A stretch of 64,000 bases of DNA from Vitrella brassicaformis (taxonomy: Eukaryota > Sar > Vitrellaceae). Positions within the stretch are counted from its first letter, which is position 1. The number at the start of each line of letters is the position of its first letter. The notes beneath the pieces were generated by a model, which saw nothing but the letters and a program-made list of their open reading frames with translations, searched no databases and had not been told where the DNA came from. The position numbers were made by a program, and so were the translations under genes. Below, in pieces: positions 36,794 through 50,300 of this stretch. The DNA is taken from positions 1 through 64,000 of the forward strand of contig CDMY01000520.1 in the NCBI GenBank assembly GCA_001179505.1, given 5' to 3'.

Positions 36794-38648
36794 TGTGAGT
36801 GAACGGGGTAGAGAAGAGGGAAAGTCTTTGCCTTTTCATGTCGTCCCGTCTGTCTCTTCTCGTCTCGTGTTGTGATGCGATGCGATTTGTGACCGTGCTT
36901 GTCTGCACGCTTGTTTGTTTGTTGATTGATTCATGAATCGCTTGCTGACTTGGTGGCTTACTTGCCTGTGCGCGTGATTTGGTAATTGGCTATCTATGGT
37001 GGGATGTGCGTGTGAAGGGCAAGGAAGCCTTTCGCTGCCTGTTGGAGCCGTTTTCGTCTGCACACCTACACACACACGTGATCGCATGCTTGTTTGTGCA
37101 GAGGGATGGGGTGGGGGTGGTGTTCATGATGGTCAGCCAGCCAGCCAGCCAGCAGCGTCTTTGTCAGGTGTACAGTTAGTCGATGTCATGTGGGTGCATC
37201 CGGGGTGGGGGCGATGGGCAGCAGCGGTTTCAGGGAGCACCCGCGGCGATCGGGGAGAGCGAGCTGAAATGGCCGAAAAGTGCGTGGATCAATGGGAGGT
37301 GAGGTGGTTGTTTGATAAGGCGGGCTGGTGGGCATCGTGGCGGTTTCTCTCTCTGCTGCCATCGGTGTGTTGGCACATACAAACGTGGGATAGCACTGAC
37401 AGACAGATCGCTTCATGGATGGATGGATGGATGGATGCCATTGGTGATTTTGTGCCACTGACTGTTGGCCAAAGCGTGTTGATAGTCCTATTATCTACTA
37501 CTTGTTCTTCTTCTACTCTTCTAACTCCAAGCAGGTGCATGTCTTGCCACTCACTCAGTCACTGACTTCATGACGGATGGATGGATGGAACACGTGTGTC
37601 ACCGTGTGCGCGCGTGCGTGTGCTCGTGTTGGCTGTAATGGGGGACACCTAGTGTGGATGGACAGAGACAGACAAGTGGGGTGGGTGTGGTCATGGCCAT
37701 GCACATCGAACCAGCAATCCTCTTATGCGACGCTGCAATGGCCAAATCGAGCGGTTGGACTGAATTGGTGGACCTCATTGACCAAACTCGGAGTCCATGA
37801 GGCGCGAGTCTGCGCCCATACAGTGCTCTCTCTCTCTCTTCTCCATCCATCCATCCATTCACTGCAGTCAGTCAGTCAGTCAGTCATGCGGTCAATCAGC
37901 CGAACAGCCAGGCAGGGCTCGCTCACTCACGTCAAAATGGCTGGCGGGGAGGCCTCAGCGCCTCATCGGTCTATAAAAACCACGCCAATAAACACGGCAC
38001 GCATCTGTGCGCCCCTCCGGGGGGGCAGGCAGGCAGACAGGCATCAAGATGGCCCACGAAAGAGCCACAAAAGGAAGGAAAAAGAGGGCCACGGATCTGA
38101 CGTGATGGGATGTGATGTGATGTGACGCGACTACCTACGCGCGTCTGTCTCTGTCGCATCTACGGTCACAATCTCATCTATCTTGAAGCAAGAAAACGCA
38201 CCCAGCGGCCGGGGTGGGTGGAAGGATACGACGACACGACCCTCACTCACACCCACACACCCACACGCATACGAAAAATCGTGACGCGACCTCCCCTCTC
38301 CCTCCCCTCCCCCTCCCCCTTGGTCATTCGGTACGTGTGTGTGGTTTGTGTGTGTATGGGCAGATCAACCGCCTCCCAAAACGCCCTGATGGCCAATTCA
38401 GAAATCCACAACGACACACGACACACGACATACGACACACGACAGGATGAGAGGGAGCAGGTCAAGGCAGCCAGGCAGGCAGACAGACAAGCGTGAGGGA
38501 GGGAGGGAGCGAACAGAAACACATTCAAAAACCCTCACTCCCCTACACCAGTCCCCTCACACCCTCTTCGGTGCTGCTGCCCCACGCGCCACCTGTATGT
38601 GCCTGTCAACGCCCCTTCTCACATGGCCTGCCCTTCCCACTCCCTCCC
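36794..38648. other. Convergent spacer J/K with tetranucleotide repeats
   Basis: This is 1.85 kb between the stops of J and K. Features are GATG/GGAT runs (about 37416-37440 and 37574-37590), CAGTCAGT units near 37866-37885, ATCC units near 37845-37857, and ACGACACACGACA units near 38410-38445. Translated frames are low complexity. I see no gene. Confidence 0.65.
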
Positions 38649-40908
38649 TCACTTCTCGCCGTACATTTCGTCGATCTGCGCCTTGAAGTGCTTGTGTGCC
38701 TGGTGGCGCTTGAGCTTGTACGTGGGCGTGACGAGGTCGTTGTCGACGGTGAAAGCCTCGGGCGAGAGCCTGAACTTCTTGACCTTCTCGATGCCGGAGA
38801 GGCCGTTCTTCTTGGCGACCTCTGCCATCTGCTCCTCGACGGCCTTGATGAACTCGGCGTCGCTGCAGAGGCTGCTGAGGGCCTCGGGCTTGTTGTTGGC
38901 CTTGGCCCACTTCTTGGCCTCGTCGTGGTCCGGGTGGATGATGCCCACGCAGTACGTCTGGGTCGAGCTGCCGTGCACAAACGACTGAGCTATCAGACCA
39001 CACTGACACACACGCAGAGACAGAGAGAGAGAGAGAGAGGACTCTTGTGTTGCTGTGCTTGCTGTGTCTGTCTGCCCAGGTGGTGGATATGTGGTACCTG
39101 CGAGTAGACGTTCTCGACTTTCTCCGGCGAGACGTACTCGCCCTGGGCGAGCTTGAAGATGTTCTTCTTGCGGTCGACGATCCGGATGGCGCCGTTGGGG
39201 AGGATCTGAGCGATGTCGCCGGTGTGCAGCCAACCCTCGCCGTCGATCGTCTCGGACGTCTTGTCAGGCTGCCTGAAGTAACCTGAGGAACACACACACC
39301 CACGCACATCAACATGGCCACATCCAGCATCCCTCCCTCTGTCTGTGCCTGTGCCTGTGTCTGTGTGTGTGTGTGTGTGTGTGTCAAGGCAGGTGGCCTC
39401 ACTGCAGTGCACTGACCAGGGAAGACGGACGGCCCCCGCAGGCAGAGCTCCCCCCTGGGGCACTTGGTGCCGTCGGGCAGCTTGTCGTTGATGGTGTAGT
39501 CCATCTCGGGCTGCGACACCAGCTTGGCCTCGATGCACGGGAAGCACCCGCCGATGTGCCCGACCGTCGTGTCGCCCGGGTGGCTCAGGGTCGACGCCGC
39601 GCACGTCTCGGTCATGCCGTATCCCTCGCAGATGGGGGCGCTGAAGGCGCACTTGAGGAACTCGTGCACCTGGGGCGATATGGGGGCCGAGCCGGTGACC
39701 ATGACGCGCACGCGGCCGCCGAGGAGGCGGTTGATCTTGTTGAAGATGATCGAGTCCCACATGGCGTGTTTGACGACGCCGTTGTTGCGGAGGTTGGCGA
39801 GCTTGGCGTTCATGGCCGTGGAGAAGAGGACCTTGCCCACGGCGCCGCTGCTGCTGATCTTGGCCTGGATCTTGTCGAAGATGCGCGAGTACAGCCGAGG
39901 GACGCTGGCGAAGAGGGTGGGCTTGAGGAGCTGCACGTCCTCCATGAGCTTGTGGGTGTCGCCGCGGTAGAAGCCCAGCTGCCCGCCGCAGAAGAGCAGG
40001 GCGTTGAACATGATGCGCTCGAAGATGTGGGCGAACGGCAGGTAGCTCAAGTACACGTCCTCGGGGCCGAAGGTCACCCCCCCGACCGTCTCGAGCTGCA
40101 GCAGGGCGGCCGCGGAGGTGGACACGAACTGCCGGTGGGTGACGATGACGCCCTTGGGGAGGCCCGTCGTGCCCGAGGTGTAGCAGATGGTGTTGACGCT
40201 GTCGGCCTTGGGCGGGTTGGTCGGCTGCAGCTGCCCCTTGCCCACACGGATGAGCTCCTGCCATGTCGTCAGCGTCACGCCGGCCTTCTGCGCGTCGGCC
40301 TTCATCTCGTCGGTCGGCTCGTCCATGGCCACGATGATCTTGAGCTCCGGGCAGTTGGGGGCCGCCTTGATGAGGCTGGGGACGTTCTCGACCTGCGTGA
40401 TGACGGTGCGCAACCTGGTCTGGTCGCAGACGTACTGGACGGTCTCGGGGCCGAGAGTGTCGTAGAGGGGCACGATGGTGAAGCTGAATGCGTTGCAGGC
40501 CTGCTCGGCGATGGCCCACTCCTCCCTGTTCTTGCTGTAGAGTCCGAGGAAGCGGAACTGCTGCTGGTAGACCTCCTCGGGGAACTCCCGCATCGGCACC
40601 GCGTCCATGTTGAGGAGGCCCGAGCCGACCTCGAGCGCCACCTGGTAGACCTCGCCGTAAGTGCGCCAGGCGTACTTGCCGTCCTTGAGCGTGCCCAGGC
40701 AGGGGCTGTCCTTGGCCACCTCCAAGCCGTGCAGAAACAGGTCGTGGCAGTTGCGGATGCCGTCGCCCATCGAGTCCACCAGCCGCCCGTCGGGACAGTA
40801 GGGCGACCGGTACACCTCAGAGCTTTTCTCGTCAGACGCGTCGGACACCGGCTTCATGTACACCACAGGAGTCGCGCTGTGGCCGCACCCGAAGTGGTAG
40901 TTGCCCAT
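38649..40908 (-). CDS. Gene K: long-chain acyl-CoA synthetase (AMP-forming)
   Basis: Three exons (39417-40908, 39098-39282, 38649-39002) encode 676 residues, the usual size for eukaryotic LACS. It activates long fatty acids to acyl-CoA through an acyl-adenylate, feeding lipid synthesis or beta-oxidation. Motifs in order: the nucleotide-binding loop [36 protein letters not shown] (adenylate-forming core), GWLHTGDIA and [20 protein letters not shown], with the fatty-acyl-CoA synthetase signature region around them. The C-terminal domain has [20 protein letters not shown], where the catalytic Lys of the family usually lies. No cleavable signal is present ([11 protein letters not shown]; Gly2 and Asn3 might allow acylation). 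The second intron has GT-rich sequence near its acceptor. It is divergently paired with gene L. Confidence 0.95.
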
Positions 40909-41124
40909 CGTATATGCAAGGGGGATCTAGGCAAAACAACGATGGAACAAGGTGCTCGCCGTCTGAACGCTGCTTCTGGCTCGTCTTTTGTGGTGACTTT
41001 CACACACGTTTGCGAGCTTGGAGATCTGTGTGCTTAGCTCGCCAGGCGTAGAGAGCTGGCTTCCAGTGTTCGATTGCTGCGGCTCATTGAGCCTCCAAGA
41101 ACGTACATCTCGACGTTTCGCCGG
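40909..41124. promoter_or_regulatory. Divergent promoter region K/L
   Basis: A 216-base spacer contains TGCGAGCTT (41011-41019) and, inverted, AGCTCGC (41036-41042), almost midway between the two start codons. The pair is arranged like that in the C/D spacer but in reverse order. Confidence 0.55.
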
Positions 41125-43387
41125 ATGTCGTCGTTATCTGGCCTCTGGCAGCATCCAAAGGGCAGCTTGATCCTTCAGCATCTGCAGGAGGTGCAGCAGA
41201 ACACCGACTCAGGCATCGCCACGCGAGTGGAGAGCTTCAAGGACGCCTCCCTTCTGAACACACTGCCTTCGCTGCTTGCCAATGCCAACCTGGAAGGCAA
41301 GAAGGGCGCTGACGCGTCTGGAGTGGAGAAATATGCTGGTGAGAGGCAAGGCGGACAGAAGAACGATGGCCGCCCCGGATTAACGTCTTCCGTGGTATTC
41401 TTCACTTCCGCTTGTGTGCAGCTGAGTTGACGGTGACTGCTCCGCGAGGCTCTCTGTATGCCGGCGCCCCTCTGCGCTTTGAAGCAGAGTTCCCCCTGCA
41501 TTATCCGGAGCTGCCACCCCTCTTGTCGGCGCGGTCCATCCTGCACCATCCTGACATCGACGACACGACTTACGAGCTGGCAGGGGTCACAGCCCTCATC
41601 AAGACACACCCCAAGGGGCCGCTGTTTGGCTGCATGGCGGCACTCGACTCGCTCTGGGACGTCGCTGCCGTGCCGTGGACAGGTGAGCAGACGGAGGGGG
41701 AGGCGGCAGGGAAGCACGGGCATATGTGTCCTCCCCCACTTGTGTGTTGGTTGGTTCCTCGACAGATGAGCAGTTGAAGACCTTCTGGGCGAGCCACTGG
41801 CGGCGCTGCACCCACCAGTGTGACATGGTGCCCTTCTCGCTACAGCATCTCAACTCGCTGTCCAAAGAGGACCAAGCCAGCCACCTCACAAGGCTGCGGG
41901 ACCACATCAATCGCAGCATGCGCCTGGAGTACGAGAACAACGGCCGCATGCATCAGGAGCGGACGCGGGTCGGCCAGGAGTACAGCAGGGTCACGCAGCA
42001 GCCGGAGGTCTTCGCTGCGTGGCCTGTCGAGTGGTTGGCGGACGGCTATCGGGCGTTTCTTGAGGGCACGGCGAAGATGCACGTGCGGCAGCCTGGTGAC
42101 CCGCCAGCACCTCCTGGGGCGTTTGCGGTCACTGAGATCGCTCGAGGGGTCTTTGCTTTCCAGATGTTCTCGAGCAGCTTGTGTGACGCACTCGTCAAGG
42201 TCGGTCAGCACATGATACCCCTGTTTGTGTGGCTTGTCGACCCCTCTCTCGTGTGTGTGTGTCTTACAGGTGATCAAGGAATACAATGCGTTGCCCGAGC
42301 AGACGTTCCCAAAGCGCCGACCCAACTCGTAACCACACACACACACACACACACGGACAGCACCACCGACAGGCATGCAGAGAACCAGGCACAGTCTTTC
42401 TTGTCATTCTTCTCCTCTCCTTGCAGGATGAACAAGTATGGGCTTGTGCTCAACGACATCGGGTTGGAGGAGAGGATGGACGACTTGCTGCAGTGGTGGC
42501 GGCCGCTGGCGGCCCTGCTCTTCCCCGGCCACGGCGGCCCCTCTCTCGACAGACACCACACATCCATCGTACACTATGAAGAACACAACGACCGAAACCT
42601 CGATGTGAGTCAACAAACAGGGAGGGAGACAGAGGAGCGGCATGCACAACTCAACATGTCTGTGTGCATGTCAACCAAACAGATGCACACGGACGCCAGC
42701 GACATCACGCTCAATGTCCACTTGGGCGGGTCGTTTGTAGGGTCCACCCTCACCTTCTGCGGCCGGTTCTTCGAGCCCAGGTCCCGCAAGGAGGCCACCA
42801 CCTACGTGTTCAGCAAGGGCGAGGCGGTCATGCACCTGGGCGCACACAGACATGGTACGTTAGCGACACAGGAAGCCATCTACCTGTCTGCGTTGCATGT
42901 GTGTGTATGTGTGTGTGCGTGTATGGTCGTCATGCAGGTGCCAACGAGCTGTACAAGGGTGAGCGGTTCAATCTCATCCAATGGGGGCGATCGCAGGCTT
43001 ACCGGAGGCAACACGGCTCCTACCAGGCAAGCCTGATCCCCACGGCATCAGTCACCCGTCAGTGACACTCCATAAATGCAGACCCCGTGTGCATGTCTAT
43101 GTGTGTGATCAGGAGCAACTCTATGAGCAGTACGCCAAGCGCAGCGCGGCTGCCGGCTTTGTTGAGCAGGGCAGCCCGGACCCCATCTGCTTGTCCAGGA
43201 CACACGACAGAGACTTCGACGTGAGCACAAAAACCATCCATTCACACACAAACAAACACACAGAGACCAATCGAGAGACCTGTGTGTATTCTCTGTGTGT
43301 GTGCAGCACTGGTCGCGTGTGTACAAGGATATCGACCTGACCAAGAGGAACGCAGATGCCATGAGGAGGACGCAGCAGCCGGCGTAG
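41125..43387 (+). CDS. Gene L: E2-like (UBC fold) domain fused to a 2-oxoglutarate/Fe(II) prolyl-hydroxylase-type oxygenase
   Basis: Nine exons (41125-41338, 41422-41682, 41766-42199, 42270-42328, 42427-42604, 42683-42854, 42938-43026, 43113-43220, 43307-43387) give 531 residues. Residues about 70-165 look like a ubiquitin-conjugating fold: YAGAPLRFEAEFPLHYPELP, then ILHHPDIDD, matching the family's FP-x-YP-x-PP and HPN positions. The usual catalytic Cys shortly after HPN is replaced by an acidic/Tyr stretch, so it should be inactive as an E2. The C-terminal half is an oxygenase with the iron-binding MHTDASDITLNVHLGG, distal His in LGAHRHGA and 2-oxoglutarate Arg in GERFNLIQWGRS, as in OGFOD/P4H-type hydroxylases. 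Likely role: protein hydroxylation with the E2-like part as a docking module. Exon 7 ends in CAG|GCAAG, a GC-AG intron. Confidence 0.8.
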
Positions 43388-44305
43388 ACAGGTTGGCTGA
43401 TGGGCAGGCGGACGGGCAGGCAAGCCCTTTTTGTTGGCGGAATGCACGTACCCATATCCATCGCAACCGTGGCGTGAATTGATGAGGGCCGTCGAGTGAG
43501 TAGTGTGAATCTAGGCGGGCATATGGAACGTCGTATGTCGTGTAGATGTGTGTCGATTCGGCGTCGTGGGTAGAGAAAGGGAGTCGGTGCGGTCATTTCG
43601 TGGGTTTATATTTTTTCTGTCTTGTGATGCGTTCATTTCCCATGTCTTGTCGTTGTCATATCCTCATGCACTTCCTACGTCCCGGACATCGTACCTACCT
43701 AACTGCATAAATGGACACGAATGCAGCGTTTCTCTCTCTTCCCATAAGACAACGATTGACCTACAGAGAGCTGGCTTTTTGCCACACACACATACAAACA
43801 CTCACATACAAACACCACACACCACACACACCACACACAGAGAGGGCCACAAGATGAACTCGCTACAGATACAGCGACACAACGCACACACTCAATCAGT
43901 ACGACGGGTTGGAGGGCGAAAAAGGCCTCCGCTTCGTTCGCACGTACACCACTCAATGCATTCTCTGCTCTCTGCGCACAGAATCTGCGTCGACAACGAG
44001 ACCGAGGGCTATGACGCCTATCGCGCACTCACGGACAGCACACGGCGTGGACAAAACACACAACGCGCACTCCTCTCGCGCACGAACAAAGCCGGGAAGA
44101 CACACACAGACGCGTACCACCAGCGAAAAAGAGGAAAAATCAGACAGGGCCGCTCACAGTGCATCGAGTGAGTGACCTGCCGTCATGTCGCCCTTGGCCG
44201 ACATTCACCTCTCACTTCGGTGTGTCAGTGGACACCGACAAGCACAGCGAGTCAGCTGCTGTGCTATCTGCTGTCATCATGAGTGCTGGCAGCCATGGCC
44301 GCTAC
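43388..44305. other. Convergent spacer L/M
   Basis: This is 0.9 kb with TGTG/CACA tracts (43785-43840) and short direct repeats. Its open frames are Thr/His/Arg-rich translations of repeat sequence. I see no gene. Confidence 0.65.
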
Positions 44306-47300
44306 TTATGGCATCATCCACGTAGCAACGCTGTCCTTCTCGTCACTGCTCAGCCGATGCCAATCGACTCGCATGAGATGATGACATGGGGGCGTGAAGG
44401 CGGCGGTGTGGGAGCTGCTCCGCCTCGATTGGGTCGAGCTGACGGGCGACGGTGCGTCGCTGATGGGCACGTCTACATCACCGCATGGCGTCTCCACCAA
44501 GGTGGGCGCGAGGCTCACCAGGAGCTCCGGGATGGCACCCTGCAGGCAGAATATGCCACACTCACAGACACATCCGGGCATACTATCTCTCTGACTGACC
44601 GGTGGGCTGCCGTTCTCGATGAGTGCTCGTTTGGCCTTGCGGAACGCCTCATAGAGCCCCCGCCAGCCGCCGGCGCCTTGCTGGTGTGTCGATGCCTCAC
44701 TGTCGACCTTTTCCAGGTCACAGCCGTCGGCCCTCCTCCTTAGTTCCGTCTGGTGCATCTGCTCTCTGCTGACGAGTTCGTCCACCACATAATACACGTT
44801 GGCCTGAAGGTCGTATAACGTGATGCCCGGCGACGTCACCGAGGCAACAGCACTAACAACACACAGAGAGGGGACATGAGAGAGCAGTCTCAGTGGCCAT
44901 TCATGTGTGTGGTTCGGACCTGTCTGCCGGCTGTGTCTCGATGACCGACGGGCCACCTGGTCTATCAGAGGATGCCTTGTCGGCCTCAAAAGCCGAAAGC
45001 TGACATTTCTCAGAGCATTGGAAGCGGAATGCGTGGGAGAGGTCGCGAGTCCGCATGTGCCGCAAACCCTGGAAACACACGCAGGTCGATCATACACACG
45101 AGGGGTCCTCTGTCCTTTGACTCACGGTGACTGTGCGGTCGTCGGGTCTCGGCAGGTGAACGACCACGTGGTCTTGTCGTCGGCTTCGCGCCTTCACAGG
45201 CTTCTGCCGCAGGCTCTGCGCCAGGAACGCATGGCTCCACAGAAACTCATGGCTGAACCAGCCATCAAACACACACATACATACACAACAGAGAGAGCCG
45301 GAAGCATCGGCGAGAAGCTCATTACCCATGTGCTTACAAGTCGCTGGGAACATGAGTGACTTTTAAGTGTTTCGATAGCCTCCTGCACGGCAGCTGACGT
45401 CAGCTGCATGGCCACCGACACACGATGCACCGGTCGCCCGACAGACGGATGGCACCCCACTGATGCAGCGGGGGGGTCGTCAGCAGAGAGGGCCGCGCTG
45501 GACCAGTCATAGAAGACCTTGGGTGCGATCCGCCGTCTTTTCTTTCTTTTCTTCTCTCTGTGGATAAGCCACGACACCGCACGGTCTGGACAGAAACGAA
45601 AGGACACAACACACCATGGAAGCGAGAATGGCCTGCTGTTGCCTACCAAAAGCCTTATTGCGGTCGGTGACTGCCATGTATCTGTAGCCCACTTGCAGCA
45701 GGCCATATCGGCAAATCTGCATGGTCAGCATGATATAGTGCACAAGATTGGTCACTATGACAACCAGCACGAGGCCGAGTGTCAGCACCGAAGAGGTCCC
45801 CTCGGGCAGCATGACCACAAAGTGCATGACGAACAGCGACACGAGCCAGACCAGCAGCCCACGCATCTCAGACCGATTGAGGATGTCCATGCTGCCTCGA
45901 TCGAAGGGCCACACGCTGAGTTGCAGCGCTAGACACACAGCGGCGACCACAGTCCAGCCCAGCAGCTGCTGGCGAGGCTGCGCCGTCGCTTGCTGTGCGA
46001 TCAGCAGCACCAATACACGCCTCATGGCCAGCACAAAATCCCAATAGAACAGGTTCTTCCGATAGCCAACATAGAGAAATCCAACCCTTCTACGCATGTG
46101 GTGGTCCTGCAGGCGCTCTCTATGCTGCCACAGAAACGCCACCCCACACAGCACGGGGGCGAACGTCCACATCAGCAGACCAGCCACGGCAATCCACAGG
46201 AATGGGGCATGCTCGGCCGATCGGCAGATGACACGTGAGTCGAGGTCCATCCTAGGGCGCATGTCATCCATCGGGTCAGTCGGCAGCAAACTGACACTCT
46301 CGCCCGGCGGGATAGATATGACATCGTCCACATAGGGATACCATCGACAGCGCAACAGAGCCAGCATGTTCCTGGTCACGGTGGGATGGACAAATGTGAG
46401 GACGACGACCATCATGGCGCCCCGGTTGTCGAGCCACTGCCACCAGCGACCGCTCTTGCGGGGCCCCGCTAGGGAAAGCTGACTCGATGGCTCGATTCGT
46501 GAGTCCTCTTGGAAGGTGACCGATCGCTGGTGAGGGACGTGTGCAGCAGCCGTGTCTGCGTTGCCATTGGTCACAGATGGGGGCGCTGAGAGAGCTCGGA
46601 GGTAGGCGTTGGTGGAGAATGAGGTCGATTCGTCGGTGTCAATGCGCCGTCTCGACCTGAAGGCATCACGGACTCGGTCAAAGCAGGTCGCTGCAGCCAT
46701 CCATGACACGGGCGAGAAACGACAAGCAAATCATCGCTTTTCATATTATTTATTTTTGCTTGTCGTTAGTACCAATAAGGGGAACAACGGTGAGCCAAAC
46801 GAGTGGCAGCGCAAGCCAGATTGCATGTCGGTACAGCACGCATTTGTCGCCCACATATGGCTTCAGTAGACATTCCCATATCTGGTAGCTTTGCGCGACG
46901 CCACCATCCCAGGCGAAGAAGCTGCCAACCAGCGAGGATATCTGGTCGCCCCAGAGTGACTCGTCAAACACGAGAAAGGTCAAACCACACACCTGCACAC
47001 AAAATGACAGCGAACAGGTCATGGAGACAACGTGAGTGTCTCTGTCTGCAGTTCCGTACAGCGGTGATGTGCGAGAGGCCGATTTTGATCAGCTGCGAGG
47101 GCACCTCAGCGCGGACAGACGACGCAGCCCTGAACACAGACACACACACAGAAAGCTCGGATGTCGATTGGTGTGAGAAAATGACCTTCCGGCGAGTGCG
47201 GTGAGTATGAAGATGGCTATCAAAGCGGCGAAGACGAGCAGTACATTGACAATCACGATCAGCCAAAGCGGCGCACATCGGGTGCACAGCTGCCGGAGCG

Positions 47301-50300
47301 TTTGGCGCGAGAAACCTTCTTTGCACCGGTTGCATGTTAAACCTTCATGTCCAGCCTGACATAGGCATGGCAGGCGGACATCAGAAGGGGAATGACAGAC
47401 CTATGAAATGGCTCCTACCGAGCATATGTTGAGTCCATTGCTCTTGTCGGTGCCTTTGCACGACGACGGCAGTGGGCACGGAAAGACCACCGGTAGCACA
47501 GTCAACCCAGCGCCATATCTGAGAGGGACCATATCCATCATCTGCCTGCTCAATGCCTGCCTTCCATTCTCACGTCGTCACATGTCGAGGAGCGTTATCG
47601 GATGAGCCAGTCGACTGCAGCTGGACAGTGAGCTGGAAGAAGCCCAGCAGCACACTCGCATTGTAGTTGATAGGGACGGAGCAGTCCAAGCCCGGCAAAC
47701 AGTCCTGGCAAATCCACGTGTCGCGACTGCCGTCACTGCCACCCGTACGCACTCCAACTGACCCTGCTGTGCACGGCTCGCATGGCTCGTTGCCCTGCTT
47801 CTCATAGCCAAGACGACAGTAACACGCAGCTGAGCCCTCGTCAGAACCTGCAAAACAAAACAGGCGTTCGTGCGCATCATCATGTGTTTGTTACATCTCT
47901 GACCTGCATCGTCGGGGCATTGTTTGCACATTTGTGTGCCAACTTCTCTGTTGCTAAATGAGCCTGCCGGGCACTTAGTGCAGTTGAGGCCGTGGCCCGC
48001 ATAGCCAGGTAGGCAGCGACACAATACCTCTTCGTTGACCGTGTTATCTACCTGACCCATACAGGCAGGCAGACAGAGAGACGGCAAGTGTAGGTCAACC
48101 ATCTCCACCCCTCCTTTTTTGTTTCACCTTCAAAATCTGCGAGTCGTGGCAGAGCCGCGTGCACTCGACGCCGTCCGTCCCGTTCAGGGGCCCGTACCCT
48201 GAAGGAAAGAAGAAGGGACAAGAGGACCGTTCCTGCGTGTCACATGCAGAGGCCCTTGGTCTTTCGTCGGTCACATGCTCACACACTGACCGTATAAGTC
48301 GGCGTAGAGGTCCTCAGTGCTGCCACCCGAGCACGGTCGACCCTCGTGGGGTCTGATCTGCACAGGAAGATACATCCTTGGCTGCACACGGACTGTCTGG
48401 ATGCCGCTCGCTATCCGACTTTGCCTCACGTCCTTGATTCTGAGGTCTGGGTTTTTCTGCAGGTTGGCGCGCCCCAACAGCTTCCAGTTGTGTCGAGTAT
48501 ACCACAGGTATTCCGGGGGCTCGGTGTGCCTGATCATCCTGCGAAGGCGGTTGCCGGCGATATGCAATCGCTGCAGATTGTTGGGGAGAGAGTACCTGAC
48601 GAAAAGCAGGACACACAGACATGCACAAGTCGACGTATGTCTGATCACTGGTTGGTACATGCATATACCATCCATCGCGAATCTCTTCAATCTCATTGTA
48701 GTTGACACCAAACCATGCGAGTTTCTCGAATCCCTTCTGCGCCCTCAGGTTAATGTCGGGGTACAGGTCAGCAACTGTCACCGAATAGTCCAGCTTCTCT
48801 ACGTCGACCACCGACCCATCGTCCACAAAGTCGTCCACCTCCACAGGCTCATCACTCGCCTTCGGATCCACCATGCTCATGCTCGTGGCGTTCTCCTGCA
48901 GCCGGTAAGCCGCCATGAACGACCTCTTGTACCGCTGAAATGCGGGTCTGTCGAGGAGTCCTGCGCTCAAGACATGTTCAAGGTCAATGACGGTCACCCC
49001 CGACGGCGTGAGGGCGCCGTGTAGGCCGTTTTGTAGGCTGTAGAGGGCCACAAGGCTGCTCTGAAACGACCATGGCATGAGGAACTCGTCAATGGTGGTG
49101 TTCAAGCCGTTCCTGCTGATGGTCAGTGTCTCGATGCTCGGCCAGTAGGGGGGCGGGTTCGCGAGGATCTCAGCGACGATGTGGGCGCTCGGGCCTGTCC
49201 GAACCACATGACACCAGAGAGCGATGGATTGTGGCTGCCTTGCGAGCGATTGATCGTCCTTCCACCTTCCTTTCTTGCTTACTTACTTGTAATGGTGCGT
49301 AGACCGAGGGAGTGCCTTCCCCACGTCAGCTGATCACCGATGCGGTTATCCGACAAAAATAGAGTCTTGACTGCACATACACACAAAGACAGACAGCAGG
49401 CAGGAGGCCAGAGAACAGTCAAGTGCACACACAAAACCCAGTATGTGCTGAGGTGAGTGACCGACGTACTCGTTTCCAGCCGTCTCCAGTTTGGCGGTAT
49501 GCGACTCAAACTGTTCTTGGACACATGCAGCCACTCCAACCTGCAAGCATGCACCACCACAGACACATCGCAAAGAACTCTCGTGGAGTAGAAGTGTCGA
49601 CTGATCTCTCTCCCATACTTGGGTGGCATCCGCCAGTCGCCTTCGAAGTCCTCGAATCCGTTGTTATCGAGCCGCATGCTCCTCAGCCCACGCATTCTTG
49701 ACAGCCACGCAGGGATCACGCCAGATAGGCGGTTTCGTGAGAGGTCCAAATCCCACAGACGCTGAAGGCCTTCGAGTGTGGCAGGCAGCTTGTTCACTCT
49801 GAGAAGGCACCAACACGGCACACAAGTGCAGTGGGGGTCGTGCAATCTCTCTATGTCTTTGCTGACCTTGTGATGGAGATGGAGAGGATTCGGAGGTCTG
49901 TGAGGTTGTTGATCGAGTCGGGAATCGCACCCCGAATACCCTGCATCGGACACGCACCAGCGATGGACACACAATAGATACAGGATACACTCAGCCGACA
50001 AATGCGTGTATGTGCCTGCCTAAAGCGCCTGGCTGACCCTGCTCTTGATGATTCTGAAGTCTCGCAGAGATGTGACGTTGCCGTAGACGGCTGGAATGGT
50101 GCCCGTGACATTCTCACAGTTCTCTAGCCGAAATGTATGGAGGTTATGCATGTCCTCGAGAGCCGGCAGCCCGCCAATAATGGCCGTATTCCTCATGTGG
50201 AACAGCTCCAGGGACTCACATCCATCGAAAGCACCCTCAAGCGATCCCGTGATGCTCTCACCCAGCAGCCTCGCTATCCTCAAAGTGGTGCATTGATGGG

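Noticed and set aside
38993-40519. Open frame of 508 codons on the - strand in a second frame of gene K
   Set aside because: Its first part is out of frame with the motifs and reads as Arg/His/Pro/Ala repeats. Only the part overlapping exon 2 is genuine.
39367-41037. Open frame of 556 codons on the + strand opposite gene K
   Set aside because: It is the antisense shadow of the acyl-CoA synthetase, kept open by strong GC bias at third positions. Its translation is Ala/Gly/Val/Leu/Asp/His-rich without motifs, while the other strand carries every family motif.
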